A stretch of 64,000 nt of DNA, taken from Elymus sibiricus (taxonomy: Eukaryota; Streptophyta; Magnoliopsida; Poales; Poaceae). Below, one piece after another: positions 20,084 through 31,766 of this stretch; positions within the stretch are counted from its first letter, which is position 1, and every line of letters starts with the position of its first letter. Where the stretch lies: positions 141,092,001-141,156,000 of the forward strand of contig CM077670.1 in assembly GCA_039707655.1 (NCBI GenBank), written 5' to 3'. A model generated the notes under the pieces. That model ran no database searches. It was not told the DNA's origin and saw only the letters and a list, made by a program, of their open reading frames with translations. A program made the position numbers and the translations under genes.

Positions 20084-21509
20084 TGTAACACCATAAAATT
20101 TTAACCCAAGTTTTAAAGAATAAAATTTTGACTAAATTAAAATTTGGAATTATATTTTGTCCTTTTATTAATTTCAGAATCTTTTTTGTTCCTGTTTTCC
20201 AAAATCTCTTCCCTCCATATAGAAACTTTTGAAACATATTGTGGAATTGAAAGTTTTTCTAAATTATTTCTTTTAACTTTTAAAATTCAGTAGGAAATAT
20301 TTTCATAAAAAAATTTGCTCCAAATTAATTCTTTTAATGGCATTTTCAAACTCTAAAATGCTTCTGTTGAACTAAAACTATTTCAAATAAAGTTTTGTTT
20401 AATGCCACAAAATTCTGGGAGACCCTCTTAGTCCTATAAATCACTTTTGTACAAAAACCCAACTTGGTCCTTTGAAAAAAATTAGCAAACCTTCCTCTTT
20501 CCAATTCTTTCCCATTCTTCCTTGCTACAGCTCCATTTTTCCTTGCTCAAACAATTCTGAAATTTTTCCATATTGTAGTCCTTCCAACTGAACACTTAAG
20601 TCCAGTAGATCAACTCCATTTGCATTTTTGAAGTCCATTAAATAATTCCATGGAGTTTTGGGTCAGAAATGAATTCCCCCAAAACATGCATTGGCAACTT
20701 GTTCCTCCTGTCAAACCATCCTTGCCATCATCTCTATCATCTAATGAGACAACATCCTGCCAATTTTCAAATTCAACAGAACTCCCTAACTAGCCTTAGC
20801 ATTTCATCAAACATCTTATGTGCATAGCAAGTTTTGCCATTCTTCTAACCTTTCATTCTGCACTGGCTCCCCTTGCTAAAACAACTTGTCTACTAACCCT
20901 TGCATACCAAGTAGCACCACTGAGCCAAAGTCCATATGCAACAAATCCTCCTAGGTGCCATTATCATTTTGTCGAGCAGCTCATGTGCGTGCACAGAGCG
21001 CGGCCAGAGCGCCTGTACTGCAGCCGGTGGCATCGAGCTGCTGCTGCCCTCATGTTGCTTCCTTCGCTCTCCATATCCCTCCTCTGGATCGCCCCGACCA
21101 CCTAGAAGCTCGCCGACATCTTTACCTGGCCTCTAGTGTCAACCGCCGCCGCCAACGCCGCCCACGACCGACCACCGTGGCAAACACGCCACCGCCCAAG
21201 CGCCCTGAGCCAACCAGCCCCCCTGGAGTAAATTTGGACGGCCACCACCCTCACCAAACCTCCGCCGTCCACGCCGAACCCAGCTACCTCCCCTGTTCGC
21301 CATGAATGGATGGCGCCGCGATTCACTCAGGGACGGCACCGTCCAGGCCACCTGGAGCTTCCCCGAGCCAGCCAGCTCACCTGGAGCTCAGCTGCAGCCT
21401 CACCGATCCCCGCCGCCCTCACCGGCCTCGCCACCGACCGCGTTTCGCCATCAATAACCTCCGCCACCGTGGCCGCTCTCTGGAACCCGCGGAACCGTCT
21501 TCCCCGTGC

Positions 21510-21518
21510 TATAAAAGG
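21510..21518 (+). promoter_or_regulatory. LTR TATA box (5' LTR)
   Basis: TATAAAAGG in a GC-rich context; the same box is at 28128-28136 in the 3' LTR. It marks the probable U3/R region, with transcription expected to start about 30 bp downstream, near CTTGTTCCCGAGCATCA. Confidence 0.75.
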
Positions 21519-23455
21519 CCACCCCGGGCTTGTTCCCGAGCATCATACTCCTCCTGCTCCTCCCTCTACAAGCTTACCCTAGCAGCAGAACGACCGAAGG
21601 AGGTCATCTTTCCCGCCTCCGGCAACCAGGCCCGCCACCACACTTCGGTCAATTTCGATGCAACCAGAGCCTTCCCCTCCCCGTTCTCTCCATCAGAAGC
21701 CCCCTCGTGGTCTCACAAATACATAATGCTCCTCAATTTCGCCAGGGATAGCCCGAGGGCAAATGCCCCGAATCACCTCTGCCGGAGCCCTTCGAGAGTG
21801 CTTGCCGCCGGCGAATCCACCCACTCTGGCAACCATGGTGCACCTCTATGGACTCGCCCCACCCTCCTGATCCTCCCCATGCGCTCAGAATTTCGAAGGA
21901 AGCCGCTGTTCACCGGCGCCGATCGCCGGAGCCCCGCCTCTGTTTGGCCGCGAGAGAGATGGCGCGCGATGACCAGTCAAACCTGACTGGTGCACCGGAC
22001 CCACCGTTAGTGACCGGAGGCCGCCCCGAGTCTGTTAAGTGGAAGCGTATTCCCTGGAATACATTTTCTTCTTTAGCTAACGCACTATTGCCTCACCGTT
22101 TTCTTTTCAGAATTAAATAAAAATCAGAATTTTGACCAGACTTTGACTGCCGCCAACTTTTAAACCACAACTCCAAATGAATTGATTCTTTTTCTGTCAT
22201 TCTTTATATTTCATCTAGTTTGTTTTAGTATTTATTTCCAAAATTTCCAACCAACTTTTTTGTACTGTTTTGAGATTATGTGATGTTTGCAATATTATGA
22301 AAATAGGAAAAATGGAGGGAAGATGAATTTTTCAAAGTTATGGGGTATACCCTACCCTACTTCATACCCAAGGCAAGCATCTTGAACACTTGATATGATG
22401 AATGTTTGGTTGATAGTTTGCTAAATATTTGAATCATGCTTATGGTAATTCAAATGAATTTGCATAATGATAGTTAATCATGTGTGGTTATTTGATAGTA
22501 TTTTGTATTCACTTAAACATGAGAAATATGTGGATGTGGTTATTGCCTCATGCCACACATGCCTATGTTGATTTAGACTAATCTGTAGGAAAGAATCTGT
22601 CACGAGTAAAAGTGACTGTGAAACAGAAATCTCATTGTGGTAAGAATGATCGGTGATGGCGTGTCGGGACATGCCAGGTGGTGACCCTGTTGGGTACCAC
22701 TAAGGAAATATATTGTGCTAATCATTGCAGGAAAATATAAATCTCCTAAGTCGACTGTAGATCGAGTCTTGTTCCGGTAACCCCCATACTTGATTCGTGC
22801 TACCACTTGTCCCTGCCACAGGGACGGTATGGTTCAGTAAGTTGTTAACCCCTTTCCCTGCACACACCATACAGAGAGGCCGCGATGAAGGTTTCCCGAT
22901 TCCAGGAATAATACCAGTCATCGGGTCTGGGGGCATGGGTGTTTTCGGCCGAGGCCGAGAGGGGGGCACCCCTTAGTTTGCACGCGGTATAAATTTTGTG
23001 ATCCCATGCTATTTGAGGTGTTGGCCTCCCTGTCTTAAAATTTTTCTTGGATGATGCCTTGGGTGATTCCGGGCATCGAGAAAGTTAAGCTGGTGTGTGC
23101 TGGTTAGGTGTGTTTTCAACCCAAAGGCCGTAATCGGAATTAGTCAACGTCTCGGGGTTGACTAAAGAAATCCTTTACTTGTGGGTAAAGAGTACAACCT
23201 CTACATAGTATAAAAACCTATTCGGATAGCCGTGTCCGCGGTTAAGGGCTACAGTCTGGGAAGGGTGAAGTGTCGGTCTTAGTGTCGGTCTTCGGAGGAA
23301 TTAATTAAAGAAGGGAATGGATCATGATTCATAGTGGATGATTATTATCACTAATGCTATGGACTAACCCTTTTCTCTTATATGTGATGCTGAGTATCTC
23401 CAGGGAGGTTCTACCTCCTGAATACTCATGCTTTTACTTTCTTTAAAAGCCCTTT

Positions 23456-23582
23456 ATGAGGTGTCGTTTCAGATGCCCGACTGTGGTATTCCTTTTCAAG
23501 ACTTTTCGAGGCATTGCTGCAGACACCCGATTGGCATTTCTTTTCAAGACCTTTCGAGGCGTCGCTTTAGACACCCGACTAG
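23456..23582. repeat. 48-bp tandem units in the 5' LTR (two units)
   Basis: Units contain ACCCGATTGGCATTTCTTTT and CAAGACCTTTCGAGGCGTCG. The 3' LTR has three units at 30038-30215. Confidence 0.8.
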
Positions 23583-24334
23583 CTCATATATTATTTTCAT
23601 TTGGAATTCACCGAGCGGTTCTACCGCCTAGAATTCCCTTGGCCTTTGATTTCATTTGGAGTAAAGCCCTTTGCGTGGCCTCACGCAAACGCCCAACTGT
23701 GGCATTCTTTTATAATTTTTCTCTTGGGTTCCTTCGGGACGGCTCTACATCCTAAAACCCAACTTTAAATTTTTGGCGTGAAAATATGGTTGCTTATAGC
23801 TAACCTTTATTTTCTGTACGAATATAATGTCCTGCATAATTGCATGCTTTAATTAACCTCCTATCATGTCATAAAATTTATTGAATAGGTTTAAAGTTAA
23901 TTGCATGCATTCTGCCTGCTTTTATTATATCTTTTGTCCATGATGTTTGCGAGTACATTCAAATGTACTCACTGGCTTGTCCCTGGCTATTGTCTTGGTC
24001 AGATCATGATTCGGAGGAGAGAGCTACAAAGACACCCCCGCAGCATTGGAACGGGAGATAGCAGCCACGCGACATAGGAGTTAACTAGGTCAGCCGTTCC
24101 TGCGGGAATGGAGTCCCATCAACGTTGGAGATCCTCGAGTCACTTCCGCCATCCGCTGTTAGAAATCCTTGTTGTACTTATTAGACCTTTATGGTCTTGT
24201 ATCCAAATCCTTGTAATAGCTTGGAAATCTATATCAAGGATGTGTCCACCAGTGAACAATAATCCTGGGGCTGGTGATGACACAAGGGTCATTTGCTGGG
24301 ATTTTATGTCCCGGAAAACCGGCCCTGACAACCT

Positions 24335-24346
24335 TGGTATCAGAGC
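24335..24346 (+). other. Primer-binding site, initiator Met tRNA
   Basis: TGGTATCAGAGC four bases after the LTR end; the primer site for minus-strand DNA synthesis. Confidence 0.9.
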
Positions 24347-24658
24347 CAGGCTGATCATTGGCTAATGCTATCTTAGCCTGGTCGCTATCCCTAGGTTTCC
24401 ACACCATCCAAAAAATTTCCTATCCGTAGCCAAGCCCATCCCATCCGATAGCCTGCGCAGTGGCCAACCAACATCTTTTGATAGTCGGTGCCCAACCTAT
24501 CAACCTAGCCCATAGGCTGTGTGCCTGTGGGAGACACCTGAGTTGTCCCATCCACAAGCGTGCGATGGAAGACTCCGCTCACTAACCTATAAACGAAGCC
24601 TTGCATCAACTCAGCACATCACAACCTTCATTCTCACTTTGACATCCAAACCACCAAG

Positions 24659-25428
24659 ATGCCTGGTCCCATCGTTCGCAACGAGACCACCGCAGCCGAG
24701 CTTGGAGACTTTGTAGCCCTCCTCGCCAATCTCACTCGTCGTGCTTTTGGCATAGAAGAGCCCCCGGAGTATGTCGTGTACCAAGAGCACACGAGTGACG
24801 CCATCCATCACTTCTAGGCCACGGTGCACATCTACGGGAGGGGCACCACATCAGAATGCCCCTACCGGTTCACTTGAAGGACAACCTCCGACGAGCCCCA
24901 AGCCATCCAGCTTGCAGCCCGAGAGGCTGTAGTTCAACTCCGGCATCTGTCGCCAAGGGTTAATAGTCGCCCTTTCTTCTACTACCCTAGTCATGAAGTC
25001 TATGGTAGCCCGACCCAAGTCGCCAACGGAGACCAGGAGTCAGATCCTACTCTGGTGCATCTGGTGCGCTACCTGAGAGCGCAAGAAGCACTATCGATCA
25101 GGTCACCAATGAGTTGATTGTGACCCGCCGGACGGTTGCTCTCCTAACCCCAGTGAGAGAAGCTGCAACCACAGCCGACACCCCGATAGTGCTGTTTGGG
25201 AGACCAATTGAGCCCCCAAGGTCTGCTCCTATTATTCATCCGGGCAATGCATTCGTTTCCCCGGAGGAACTCCGCTGCCTCTTGGAGACGTACTCCAATG
25301 GGACTGTGGCTACGACACCTTGTGAAGGGCACCGTCGTTACCGCATCCCTGTGACTCCTCATCCTACCCCGGCTAGCTCCGAAGCTGAAGTGCACGGGGA
25401 AGCCTCGACATCTGCCGAGCATGCCTGA
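24659..25428 (+). pseudogene. Broken ORF of the non-autonomous Gypsy element
   Basis: From ATG 24659 the frame reads MPGPIVRNETTAAELGDFVA, then EPPEYVVYQEHTSDAIHHF, a TAG near 24815, then ATVHIYGR...PYRFT and a TGA near 24878, then DEPQAIQLAAREAVVQLRHL and SRPFFYYPSHEVYG. A short indel near 25090 moves the frame, which resumes with a TRRTVALLTPVREA stretch to a stop at about 25426-25428. It is the only protein-like sequence in the element and sits where gag would be, but it shows no zinc knuckle or recognisable Gag fold. It may be a captured host gene fragment or a highly diverged structural ORF. I do not recognise the family and it cannot be translated as it stands. Confidence 0.6.
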
Positions 25429-25435
25429 CTAGATG

Positions 25436-26681
25436 TCAACGAAGTGGACTGAGTCCACTAGATTAGTTGTCGAGCCCCTAGTGACCCTGCTACCCTGTAA
25501 TCCTGTATTTTCGTATCCTCAAAGTTGTAGTAGTATGCCATAGTAAGTTTGTAGACTGCTCATATGCCCTTGTCTTAATAGTATTATGCGTGACCTAGCG
25601 TAAATTGTTTGATGAGTGGTTGCAGAGTCATTTCTAGGCGTGACAGCCAAAACCACCCCAACCGACAGCCACAGTAATACGTCACTCTTCTTTTGGAGAA
25701 TGACGCTTGAGACTTTGACTCGGACAACCCTACGACGAAGCTGATACCCAAGTCGTACCGGCGCCGCATCATGTTTCCTAGCCTAGGCGGTCAATAAGAG
25801 TCCATTTCCGCAGTTAACACCAGCAACCATCAACCATGAGCACCGGTTCCATCACCCCACCACTCCATGTCTCACTCCGAAACCTACCTAAGAACTCCAG
25901 ATGCAACCCCTGGTAGTTTTGTTAAGGTTTTGTGGGATTTTACCTGCAATACCCTTGGTTCCAACCACCCACCCCAATATGAGGTGTACAAATTGAGGAT
26001 TACCTCTGATTCCTGAAAGTAATGGGCAGTTGTGCAAATCCCACCAGAGGATTTAAACCAAGGCCCTCCATATGTTGTCTTCATTGGGAGATCCATGCCA
26101 ACCTCAGGCATGGCCATTGAGGTTGCTGCTTAGAAGCAGTCACCCGCCTTTGATTCTTGGTATCCTGTGCCAGCGAAAGGAAGTACTACTATTACCTCAG
26201 CCACGAAGCCTTTGGAGCAGAAGCTACATTCCGTTGTGAACGTATAGAAAGACATCTAGCACTAGCCAATCTCATTCAGTATGTGATGGCCTAGGAGCAT
26301 CTAACCCAGCAACAAATGGATTATCTCCATTATCTTGCTGTCCTAAACCCCCAGATCGCCATTCATGGACCACCCTTGCCAACTCAGGAAGGGCATGTTC
26401 TTCATCTGCTTCCTCCACCTCCTCCGGAAGAAGAAGAATGTGCTCCAGCACCGGGAACCTTTCTGCAAGACCATGTAGATCTCACCTTCGAACCAAAGAC
26501 GGTCATGAGTGTGTTTGTTGCAGTGTCTAGTGCTTGTTTACATGATGCAACCTTTGTGTTGTATTTTAGGGCGTATGTCATAAATGCATTGCTATGATTG
26601 CAGTTTGCATATGATTGCTTGTTGTTGTGATCTGCATTTAATTCTTCCGCCCATAACAAATCTCGAGGACGAGATTTTCTT
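25436..26681. other. Non-coding interior of the long-LTR Gypsy element
   Basis: No conserved frame found. Short protein-like fragments (e.g. 26316-26597) have no recognisable domain. Ends at the polypurine tract. Confidence 0.5.
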
Positions 26682-26696
26682 AAGGGGGGTAGATTT
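26682..26696 (+). other. Polypurine tract of the long-LTR Gypsy element
   Basis: AAGGGGGGTAGATTT immediately upstream of the 3' LTR start TGTAACACC, preceded by the frequent CTCGAGGACGAGATTTTCTT context. Primer for plus-strand synthesis. Confidence 0.85.
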
Positions 26697-28127
26697 TGTA
26701 ACACCCCAAAATTTTAACCCAAGTTTTACAGAATAAAATTTTGACTAAATTAAAATTTTGAATTATATTTTGTCCTTTTATTAATTTCAGAATCTTTTTT
26801 GTTCTTGTTTCCCAAAAACTCTTCCCTCCATATAGAAACTTTTGAAAAATATTGTGGGATTGAAAGTTTTTCTAAATTATTTCTTTTAACTATTAAAATT
26901 TAGTAGGAAATATTTTCATAATAAAATTTGCCCCAAAATAATTCTTTTAATGGCATTTTCAAACTCTGAAATGCTTCTGTTGAACTAAAACTATTTCAAA
27001 TAATTTTTTGTTTAATGCCACAAAATTCGGGGAGACCCTCTTAGTCCTATAAATCATTTTTGTGCAAAAACCCAACTTGGTCCTTTGAAAATTTTGAGCA
27101 AACCTTCCTCTTTTCAATTCTGTCCCATTCTTAACTTATAACTACAGCTTCATTTTTCCTTGCTCAAACAATTCTGAAATTTTTCCATATTGTTATCCTT
27201 CCAACTGAACAGTTAAGTCCAGTTGATCAACTCCATTTGCATTTTTGAAGTCCACCAATAATTCCATGGAGTTTTGGGTCAGAAATGAATTCCCCGAAAA
27301 CTTGCATTGGCAACTTGTTCCTCGTGTCAAACCAACCTTACCATCATCTTTATCATCTAATGAGACATCATCCTGCCAATTTTCAAATTCAATAGAACTC
27401 CCTAACTAGCCTTAGCATTTCATCAAACATCTTATGTGCATAGCAGGTTTTGCCATTCTTCGAAACTTTCATTCTGCACTGGCTCCCCTTGCTAAAACAA
27501 CTTGTCTACTAACCCTCGCATACCAAGTAGCACCACTAAGCCAAAGTCCAGATGCAACAAATCCTCCTAGGTGCCATTATCATTTTGTCGAGCAGCTCAT
27601 GTGCGTGCACAGAGCGTGGCCAGAGCGCCTGTACTGCAGCCGGTGGTATCGAGCTGCTGCCACCCTCCTGTTGCTTCCCTCGCTCTCCATAGCCCTCCTC
27701 TTGATCGCCCCGACCACCTAGAAGCTCGCCGACATGTTCTCCTGGCCTCTAGCGCCGACCACCACCGCCCACACCGGCCACGACCGACCACCGTGGCAAA
27801 CACGCCACCACCCAAAGCGCCCTAAGCCAACCAGTCCCCCCTAGAGTAAATATGGACGGCCACCGCCTTCACCGACCCTCCACCATCCACGCCAAACCCA
27901 GCTGCCTCCCTTATTCACCATGAATGGCCGCCGCCATGATTTACTCGGGGATGGCACCATTCAAGCCACCTGGAGCTTCCCCGAGCCAGCCAGCTCACCT
28001 GGAGCTCAGCTGCAGCCTCACCGACCCCCGCCGCCCTCACCGGCCTCGCCACCGACCGCGTTTCGCCATCAATGACTTCCGCCACCATGGCCGCTCTCTG
28101 GAACCCGTGGCACCGCCTACCCCGCGC

Positions 28128-28136
28128 TATAAAAGG
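28128..28136 (+). promoter_or_regulatory. LTR TATA box (3' LTR)
   Basis: TATAAAAGG, same position as in the 5' LTR. Transcription from this copy would read outward into 30964 and beyond. Confidence 0.7.
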
Positions 28137-30037
28137 CCACCCCGGGCTTGTTCCCGAGCATCACACTCCTCCTCCCTCTACAAGCTTCCATGAGCAGTAG
28201 ATCGACCGGAGGAGGTCATCTTTCCTGCCTCCGGCAACCACGCCCGCCACCCCCGTTCGGTCGATTCCGATGCAACCAGAGCCTTCCCCTCCCCGTTCTC
28301 TCCACAGTAGCCACCTCGTGGTCTCGCAAATACATCACGCTCCTAAATTTCGCCGGGAATAGCCCGTGGGCAAATGCCCCGAATCACCTCCGCCGGAGCC
28401 CTTCGGGAGTACTCGCCACCGGCGAATCCACCCACTTCGAGGACCGTGGCGCACCTCTATGGAATCGCCTCGACCTCCTGATCCTCCCCACGGGCTCAGA
28501 ATTCCGAAGGAATCCTCCGTTCGCCGGAGCCCCGCCTCTGTCCAGCCGCGAGAGAGAGGGCGCGCGACGACCAGTCAAACCTGACTGGTGGGTCCAGTGC
28601 GACCCACTGTGAGTGATCGGAGGCCGCCCCGAGTCTGTTAAGTGGAAGCGTATTCCCTGGAATACGTTTTATTCTTTAGGTAACGCACTATCGCCTAACC
28701 GTTTTCTTTTCAGAATTAAACCAAAATCAGAATTTTGACCAGACGTTGACTGCCTCTAGCTTTTAAACCACAACTCAAAATAAATTGATTCTTTTTCTGT
28801 CATTCTTTATTTTTCATCTAGTTTATTTTAGTATTTATTTCAAAATCTTCCAAACAAATTGTGTACTATTTTGAGATTATGTGTTGTTTGCAATATTTCG
28901 AAAATAGGAAAAATGGATGGAAGATGAATTTTTCAAAGTTATGGGGTATACCCTACCCTACTTCATACCCAAGGCAAGCAACTTGAACACTTGATATGAT
29001 GAATGTTTGGTTGATAGTTTGCTAAATATTTGAATCATGCTTATGGTAATTCAAATGAATTTGCATAATGAAAGTTAATCATGTGTGGTTATTTGATAGT
29101 ATTTTGTATTCACTTAAACTTGAGAAATGTATGGATGTGGTTATTGCCTCATACCACACATGCCTATGTTGATTCAGACTAATCTCTAGGAAAGAATCTG
29201 TCATGAGTAAAAGTGACTGTGAAACAGAAATCTCGTTGTGATGAGAATGATCGGTGATGGCATGTTGGGACATGCCAGGTGGAGACCCTGTTGGGTACCA
29301 CAAAGGAAATATATTGTGCTAATCATTGCAGGAAAATATAAACCTCCTGAGTCGACCGTAGATCGAGTCTTGTTCCGGTAACCCCCATACTTGACTCATG
29401 CTACCACTTGTCGCTGCCACAGGTTGGGTATGGTTCAGTAAGTTGTTACCCCCTTTCCCTGCACACACCATACAGAGAGGCCGCGATGAAGGTTTCCCGG
29501 TTCCAGGAATAATGCCAATCATCGGGTCAGGAGCATGGGCGTTTCCGGCTGAGGCCGAGAGGGGGGCACCCCTTAGTTTGCGTGTGGTATAAATTTTGTG
29601 ATCCCATGCTATTCGAGGTGTTGGCTTCCCCATATTAGAGTTTTTCTTGGATGATGCCTTGGGTGATTCCGGGCATCGAGAAAGTTAAGCTAGTGTGTGC
29701 TGGTTAGGTGTGTTTTCAACTCAAAGGTCGTAATCGGGGTTGACTAAGGAAATCCTTTACTTGTGGGTAAAGAGTACAACCTCTGCAGAGTATAAAAACC
29801 TATTCGGATAGCTGTGTCCACAGTTAAGGGCTACAGTCTGGCAAGGGCCAAGTGTCTGTCTTAGTGTTGGTCTTCGGAGGAATTAATTAAACAAGGAATT
29901 GATCATGATTCATGGGGGATGATTATTATCACTAATGCTATGGACTAACCCTTTTCTCGTATATGTGATGCTGAGTATCTCCAGGGAGGTTCTACCGCCT
30001 GAATACTTGTGCTTTTACTTTCTTTAAAAGCCCTTTA

Positions 30038-30215
30038 TGAGGTGTCGCTTCAGACATCCGACTGTGGTATTCCTTTTCAAGACCGTTCGAGGCTTCGCTA
30101 CAGACACCCGATTGGCATTTCTTTTCAAGACCTTTCAAGGCGTCGCTGCAGACACCCAATTGGCATTTCTTTTGAAGACCTTTCGAGGTGTCACTTTAGA
30201 CACCCGACTGGCTCA
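30038..30215. repeat. 48-bp tandem units in the 3' LTR (three units)
   Basis: One more unit than the 5' LTR array at 23456-23582. Because both LTRs are identical at insertion, the difference arose afterwards by unit gain or loss. Confidence 0.8.
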
Positions 30216-30963
30216 TATATTATTATTTTTGGAATTCACCAGCCGGTTCTACAGCCTAGAATTCCCTTGGCCTTTGATTTCATTTGGTGTAAAGCCCTTT
30301 GCGTGGCGTCACGCAGACGCCCAACTATGGCATTCTTTTATAATTTTATCTTGGGTTCCTTTGGGACGGCTCTACCTCCTAAAACCTGACTTTAAATTTT
30401 TGCCGTGGAAATATGGTTGCTTATACTTAGCTAACCTTTATTTTCTATATGAATATAATGTCCTGCATAATTGCATGCTTTAATTAACCTCTTGTCATGT
30501 CATAAAATTTGTTGAATAGGTTTAAAGTTAATTGCATGCATTCTGCCTACGTTTATTATATCTTTTGTCGATGATGTTTGCGAGTACATTCAAATGTACT
30601 CACTGGCTTGTCCCTGGCTATTGTCTTGGCCAGATCATGATTCGGAGGAGAGTGCTACGAAGACACCCCTGCAGCATAGGAACCGGAGATAGCAGCAACG
30701 CGAGATACGAGTTAACCAGGTCAGCCGTTCCTGTGGGAATGGAGTCCCATCAACGTTGGAGATCCTCGAGTCGCTTCCACCATCCGCTATTAGAAATCCT
30801 TGTTGTACTCATTAGACCTTTATGGTCTTGTATCGAAATCCTTGTAATAGCTTGGAAATCTGTATCAAGGATGTGTCCACCAGCGAAAAGTAATCCTGGG
30901 GCTGGTGATGACATGAGGGTCATTTGCTGGGAATTTATGTCCTAGAAAACTGGCCCTGAGACA

Positions 30964-31308
30964 ATGGTGGGGGTTTGGGTGGGCCAGGGCGGTCAGGAGC
31001 GGGCGTTGGCAGCGGTCTGGACGACCGGAAACAAGAGATGCTACACCTTCATAAATATTGCTACTATCTTGGCTACGATCTTTCAATCCTTGAGTTGTAT
31101 AAACATTTTATTTATGAGTTGGTTCTGAATTTTTGCCACTAGTCAATTATGTTGCCAAACTTTGATAAAAATATATTATATAACTACATAAAAATAAGAA
31201 GGCAATTAAATTTATTTTTTGTTGGCACGTATTAGCAGTTTACAAGTTAAATATGTGGTCAAACTTTGACAAAACATATGATGTGGAGTAAAAACCCGGA
31301 CGGAGGTA
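30964..31308. mobile_element. Intergenic DNA with one Stowaway-like end
   Basis: CCCGGACGGAGGTA (31295-31308) followed by TTA is the complement of a TACCTCCGTCCGG MITE end, and the AT-rich DNA before it (GGTCAAACTTTGACAAAACAT) is typical MITE interior. A left end was not identified; it was probably removed when the LTR element inserted. Confidence 0.4.
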
Positions 31309-31630
31309 TTACGAAATATGGTGGCACACTGATTTAGGCTGAATACAACATCCCATAATTACTGGAAGAGGGAAAACTATACATACAAAATAATTAAAAT
31401 TTAATTTCTCAAAAAAGAATTTAAAATTGAAGAATGGTGGAGCCCACCTTTCCGATAATTTGACCCGTGTGTGGTTGGTCGTGTACCACACGTGAACGAT
31501 AGAAAGTGCGACCGGGACGCGTGGAGCGTTAATTGATCGTAGGTTTCTTCACTAGTACATTAAAAAAGCTGTTTCGTTTCATACACAATTTAAAACGATT
31601 GTTATGGAGAGAAATAGAAAACCACTCCAC
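31309..31630. other. Intergenic DNA upstream of the module unit copy B, no gene seen
   Basis: AT-rich, with GTGTGTGGTTGGTCGTG near 31470. No feature supported. Confidence 0.3.
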
Positions 31631-31646
31631 TATATATATATATATA
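31631..31646. repeat. TA microsatellite
   Basis: Eight TA dinucleotides just upstream of the leader of the exon-like module unit; could act as a TATA region for that unit. Confidence 0.85.
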
Positions 31647-31733
31647 CACGATGGAGCCTTGGCGCTTGTTTGCTAGGGTTTGCTCTCTTCACACTCTCTC
31701 ACCCTCTCCAGATCTAAACAAGACTGTGTTGGC

Positions 31734-31740
<7 letters not shown>

Positions 31741-31766
<26 letters not shown>
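31741..31766. repeat. CT microsatellite
   Basis: Thirteen TC repeats in the leader of the module unit copy B, absent from copy A. CT-rich leaders are common in plant transcripts. Confidence 0.85.

Larger units (their letters stand above)
20084..24330 (+). repeat. 5' LTR of the long-LTR Gypsy element
   Basis: 4247 bp. AT-rich first ~750 bp, GC-rich part with TATA box at 21510, then AT-rich again. Frames in its GC-rich part (21306-21986) have no conserved counterpart in the other LTR and are not genes. Confidence 0.9.
20084..30963 (+). mobile_element. Complete non-autonomous Gypsy retrotransposon with 4.25 kb LTRs (Tekay/Del-like)
   Basis: Two long direct repeats (20084-24330 and 26697-30963) start TGTAACACC and end CCTGACA / CCTGAGACA. 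Right after the first LTR is TGGTATCAGAGC (24335-24346), complementary to the 3' end of initiator Met tRNA, and just before the second is a polypurine tract. LTRs of about 4 kb beginning TGTAACACCCC with this primer site fit the Tekay/Del chromovirus lineage. The 2.37 kb interior has no protease, RT, RNase H or integrase, only one broken ORF, so the element must have relied on proteins from relatives. No convincing target duplication: AGATG precedes and ATGGT follows, sharing only ATG. Confidence 0.85.
26697..30963 (+). repeat. 3' LTR of the long-LTR Gypsy element
   Basis: 4267 bp, collinear with the 5' LTR with scattered substitutions, small indels and one additional 48-bp unit. Divergence is clearly visible by eye, so the insertion is old relative to those with near-identical LTRs. 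Confidence 0.9.

Noticed and set aside
21306..21986. 226-codon frame in the 5' LTR
   Set aside because: Lies in the GC-rich part of an LTR, spans the TATA box, and is not conserved as a frame in the 3' LTR.
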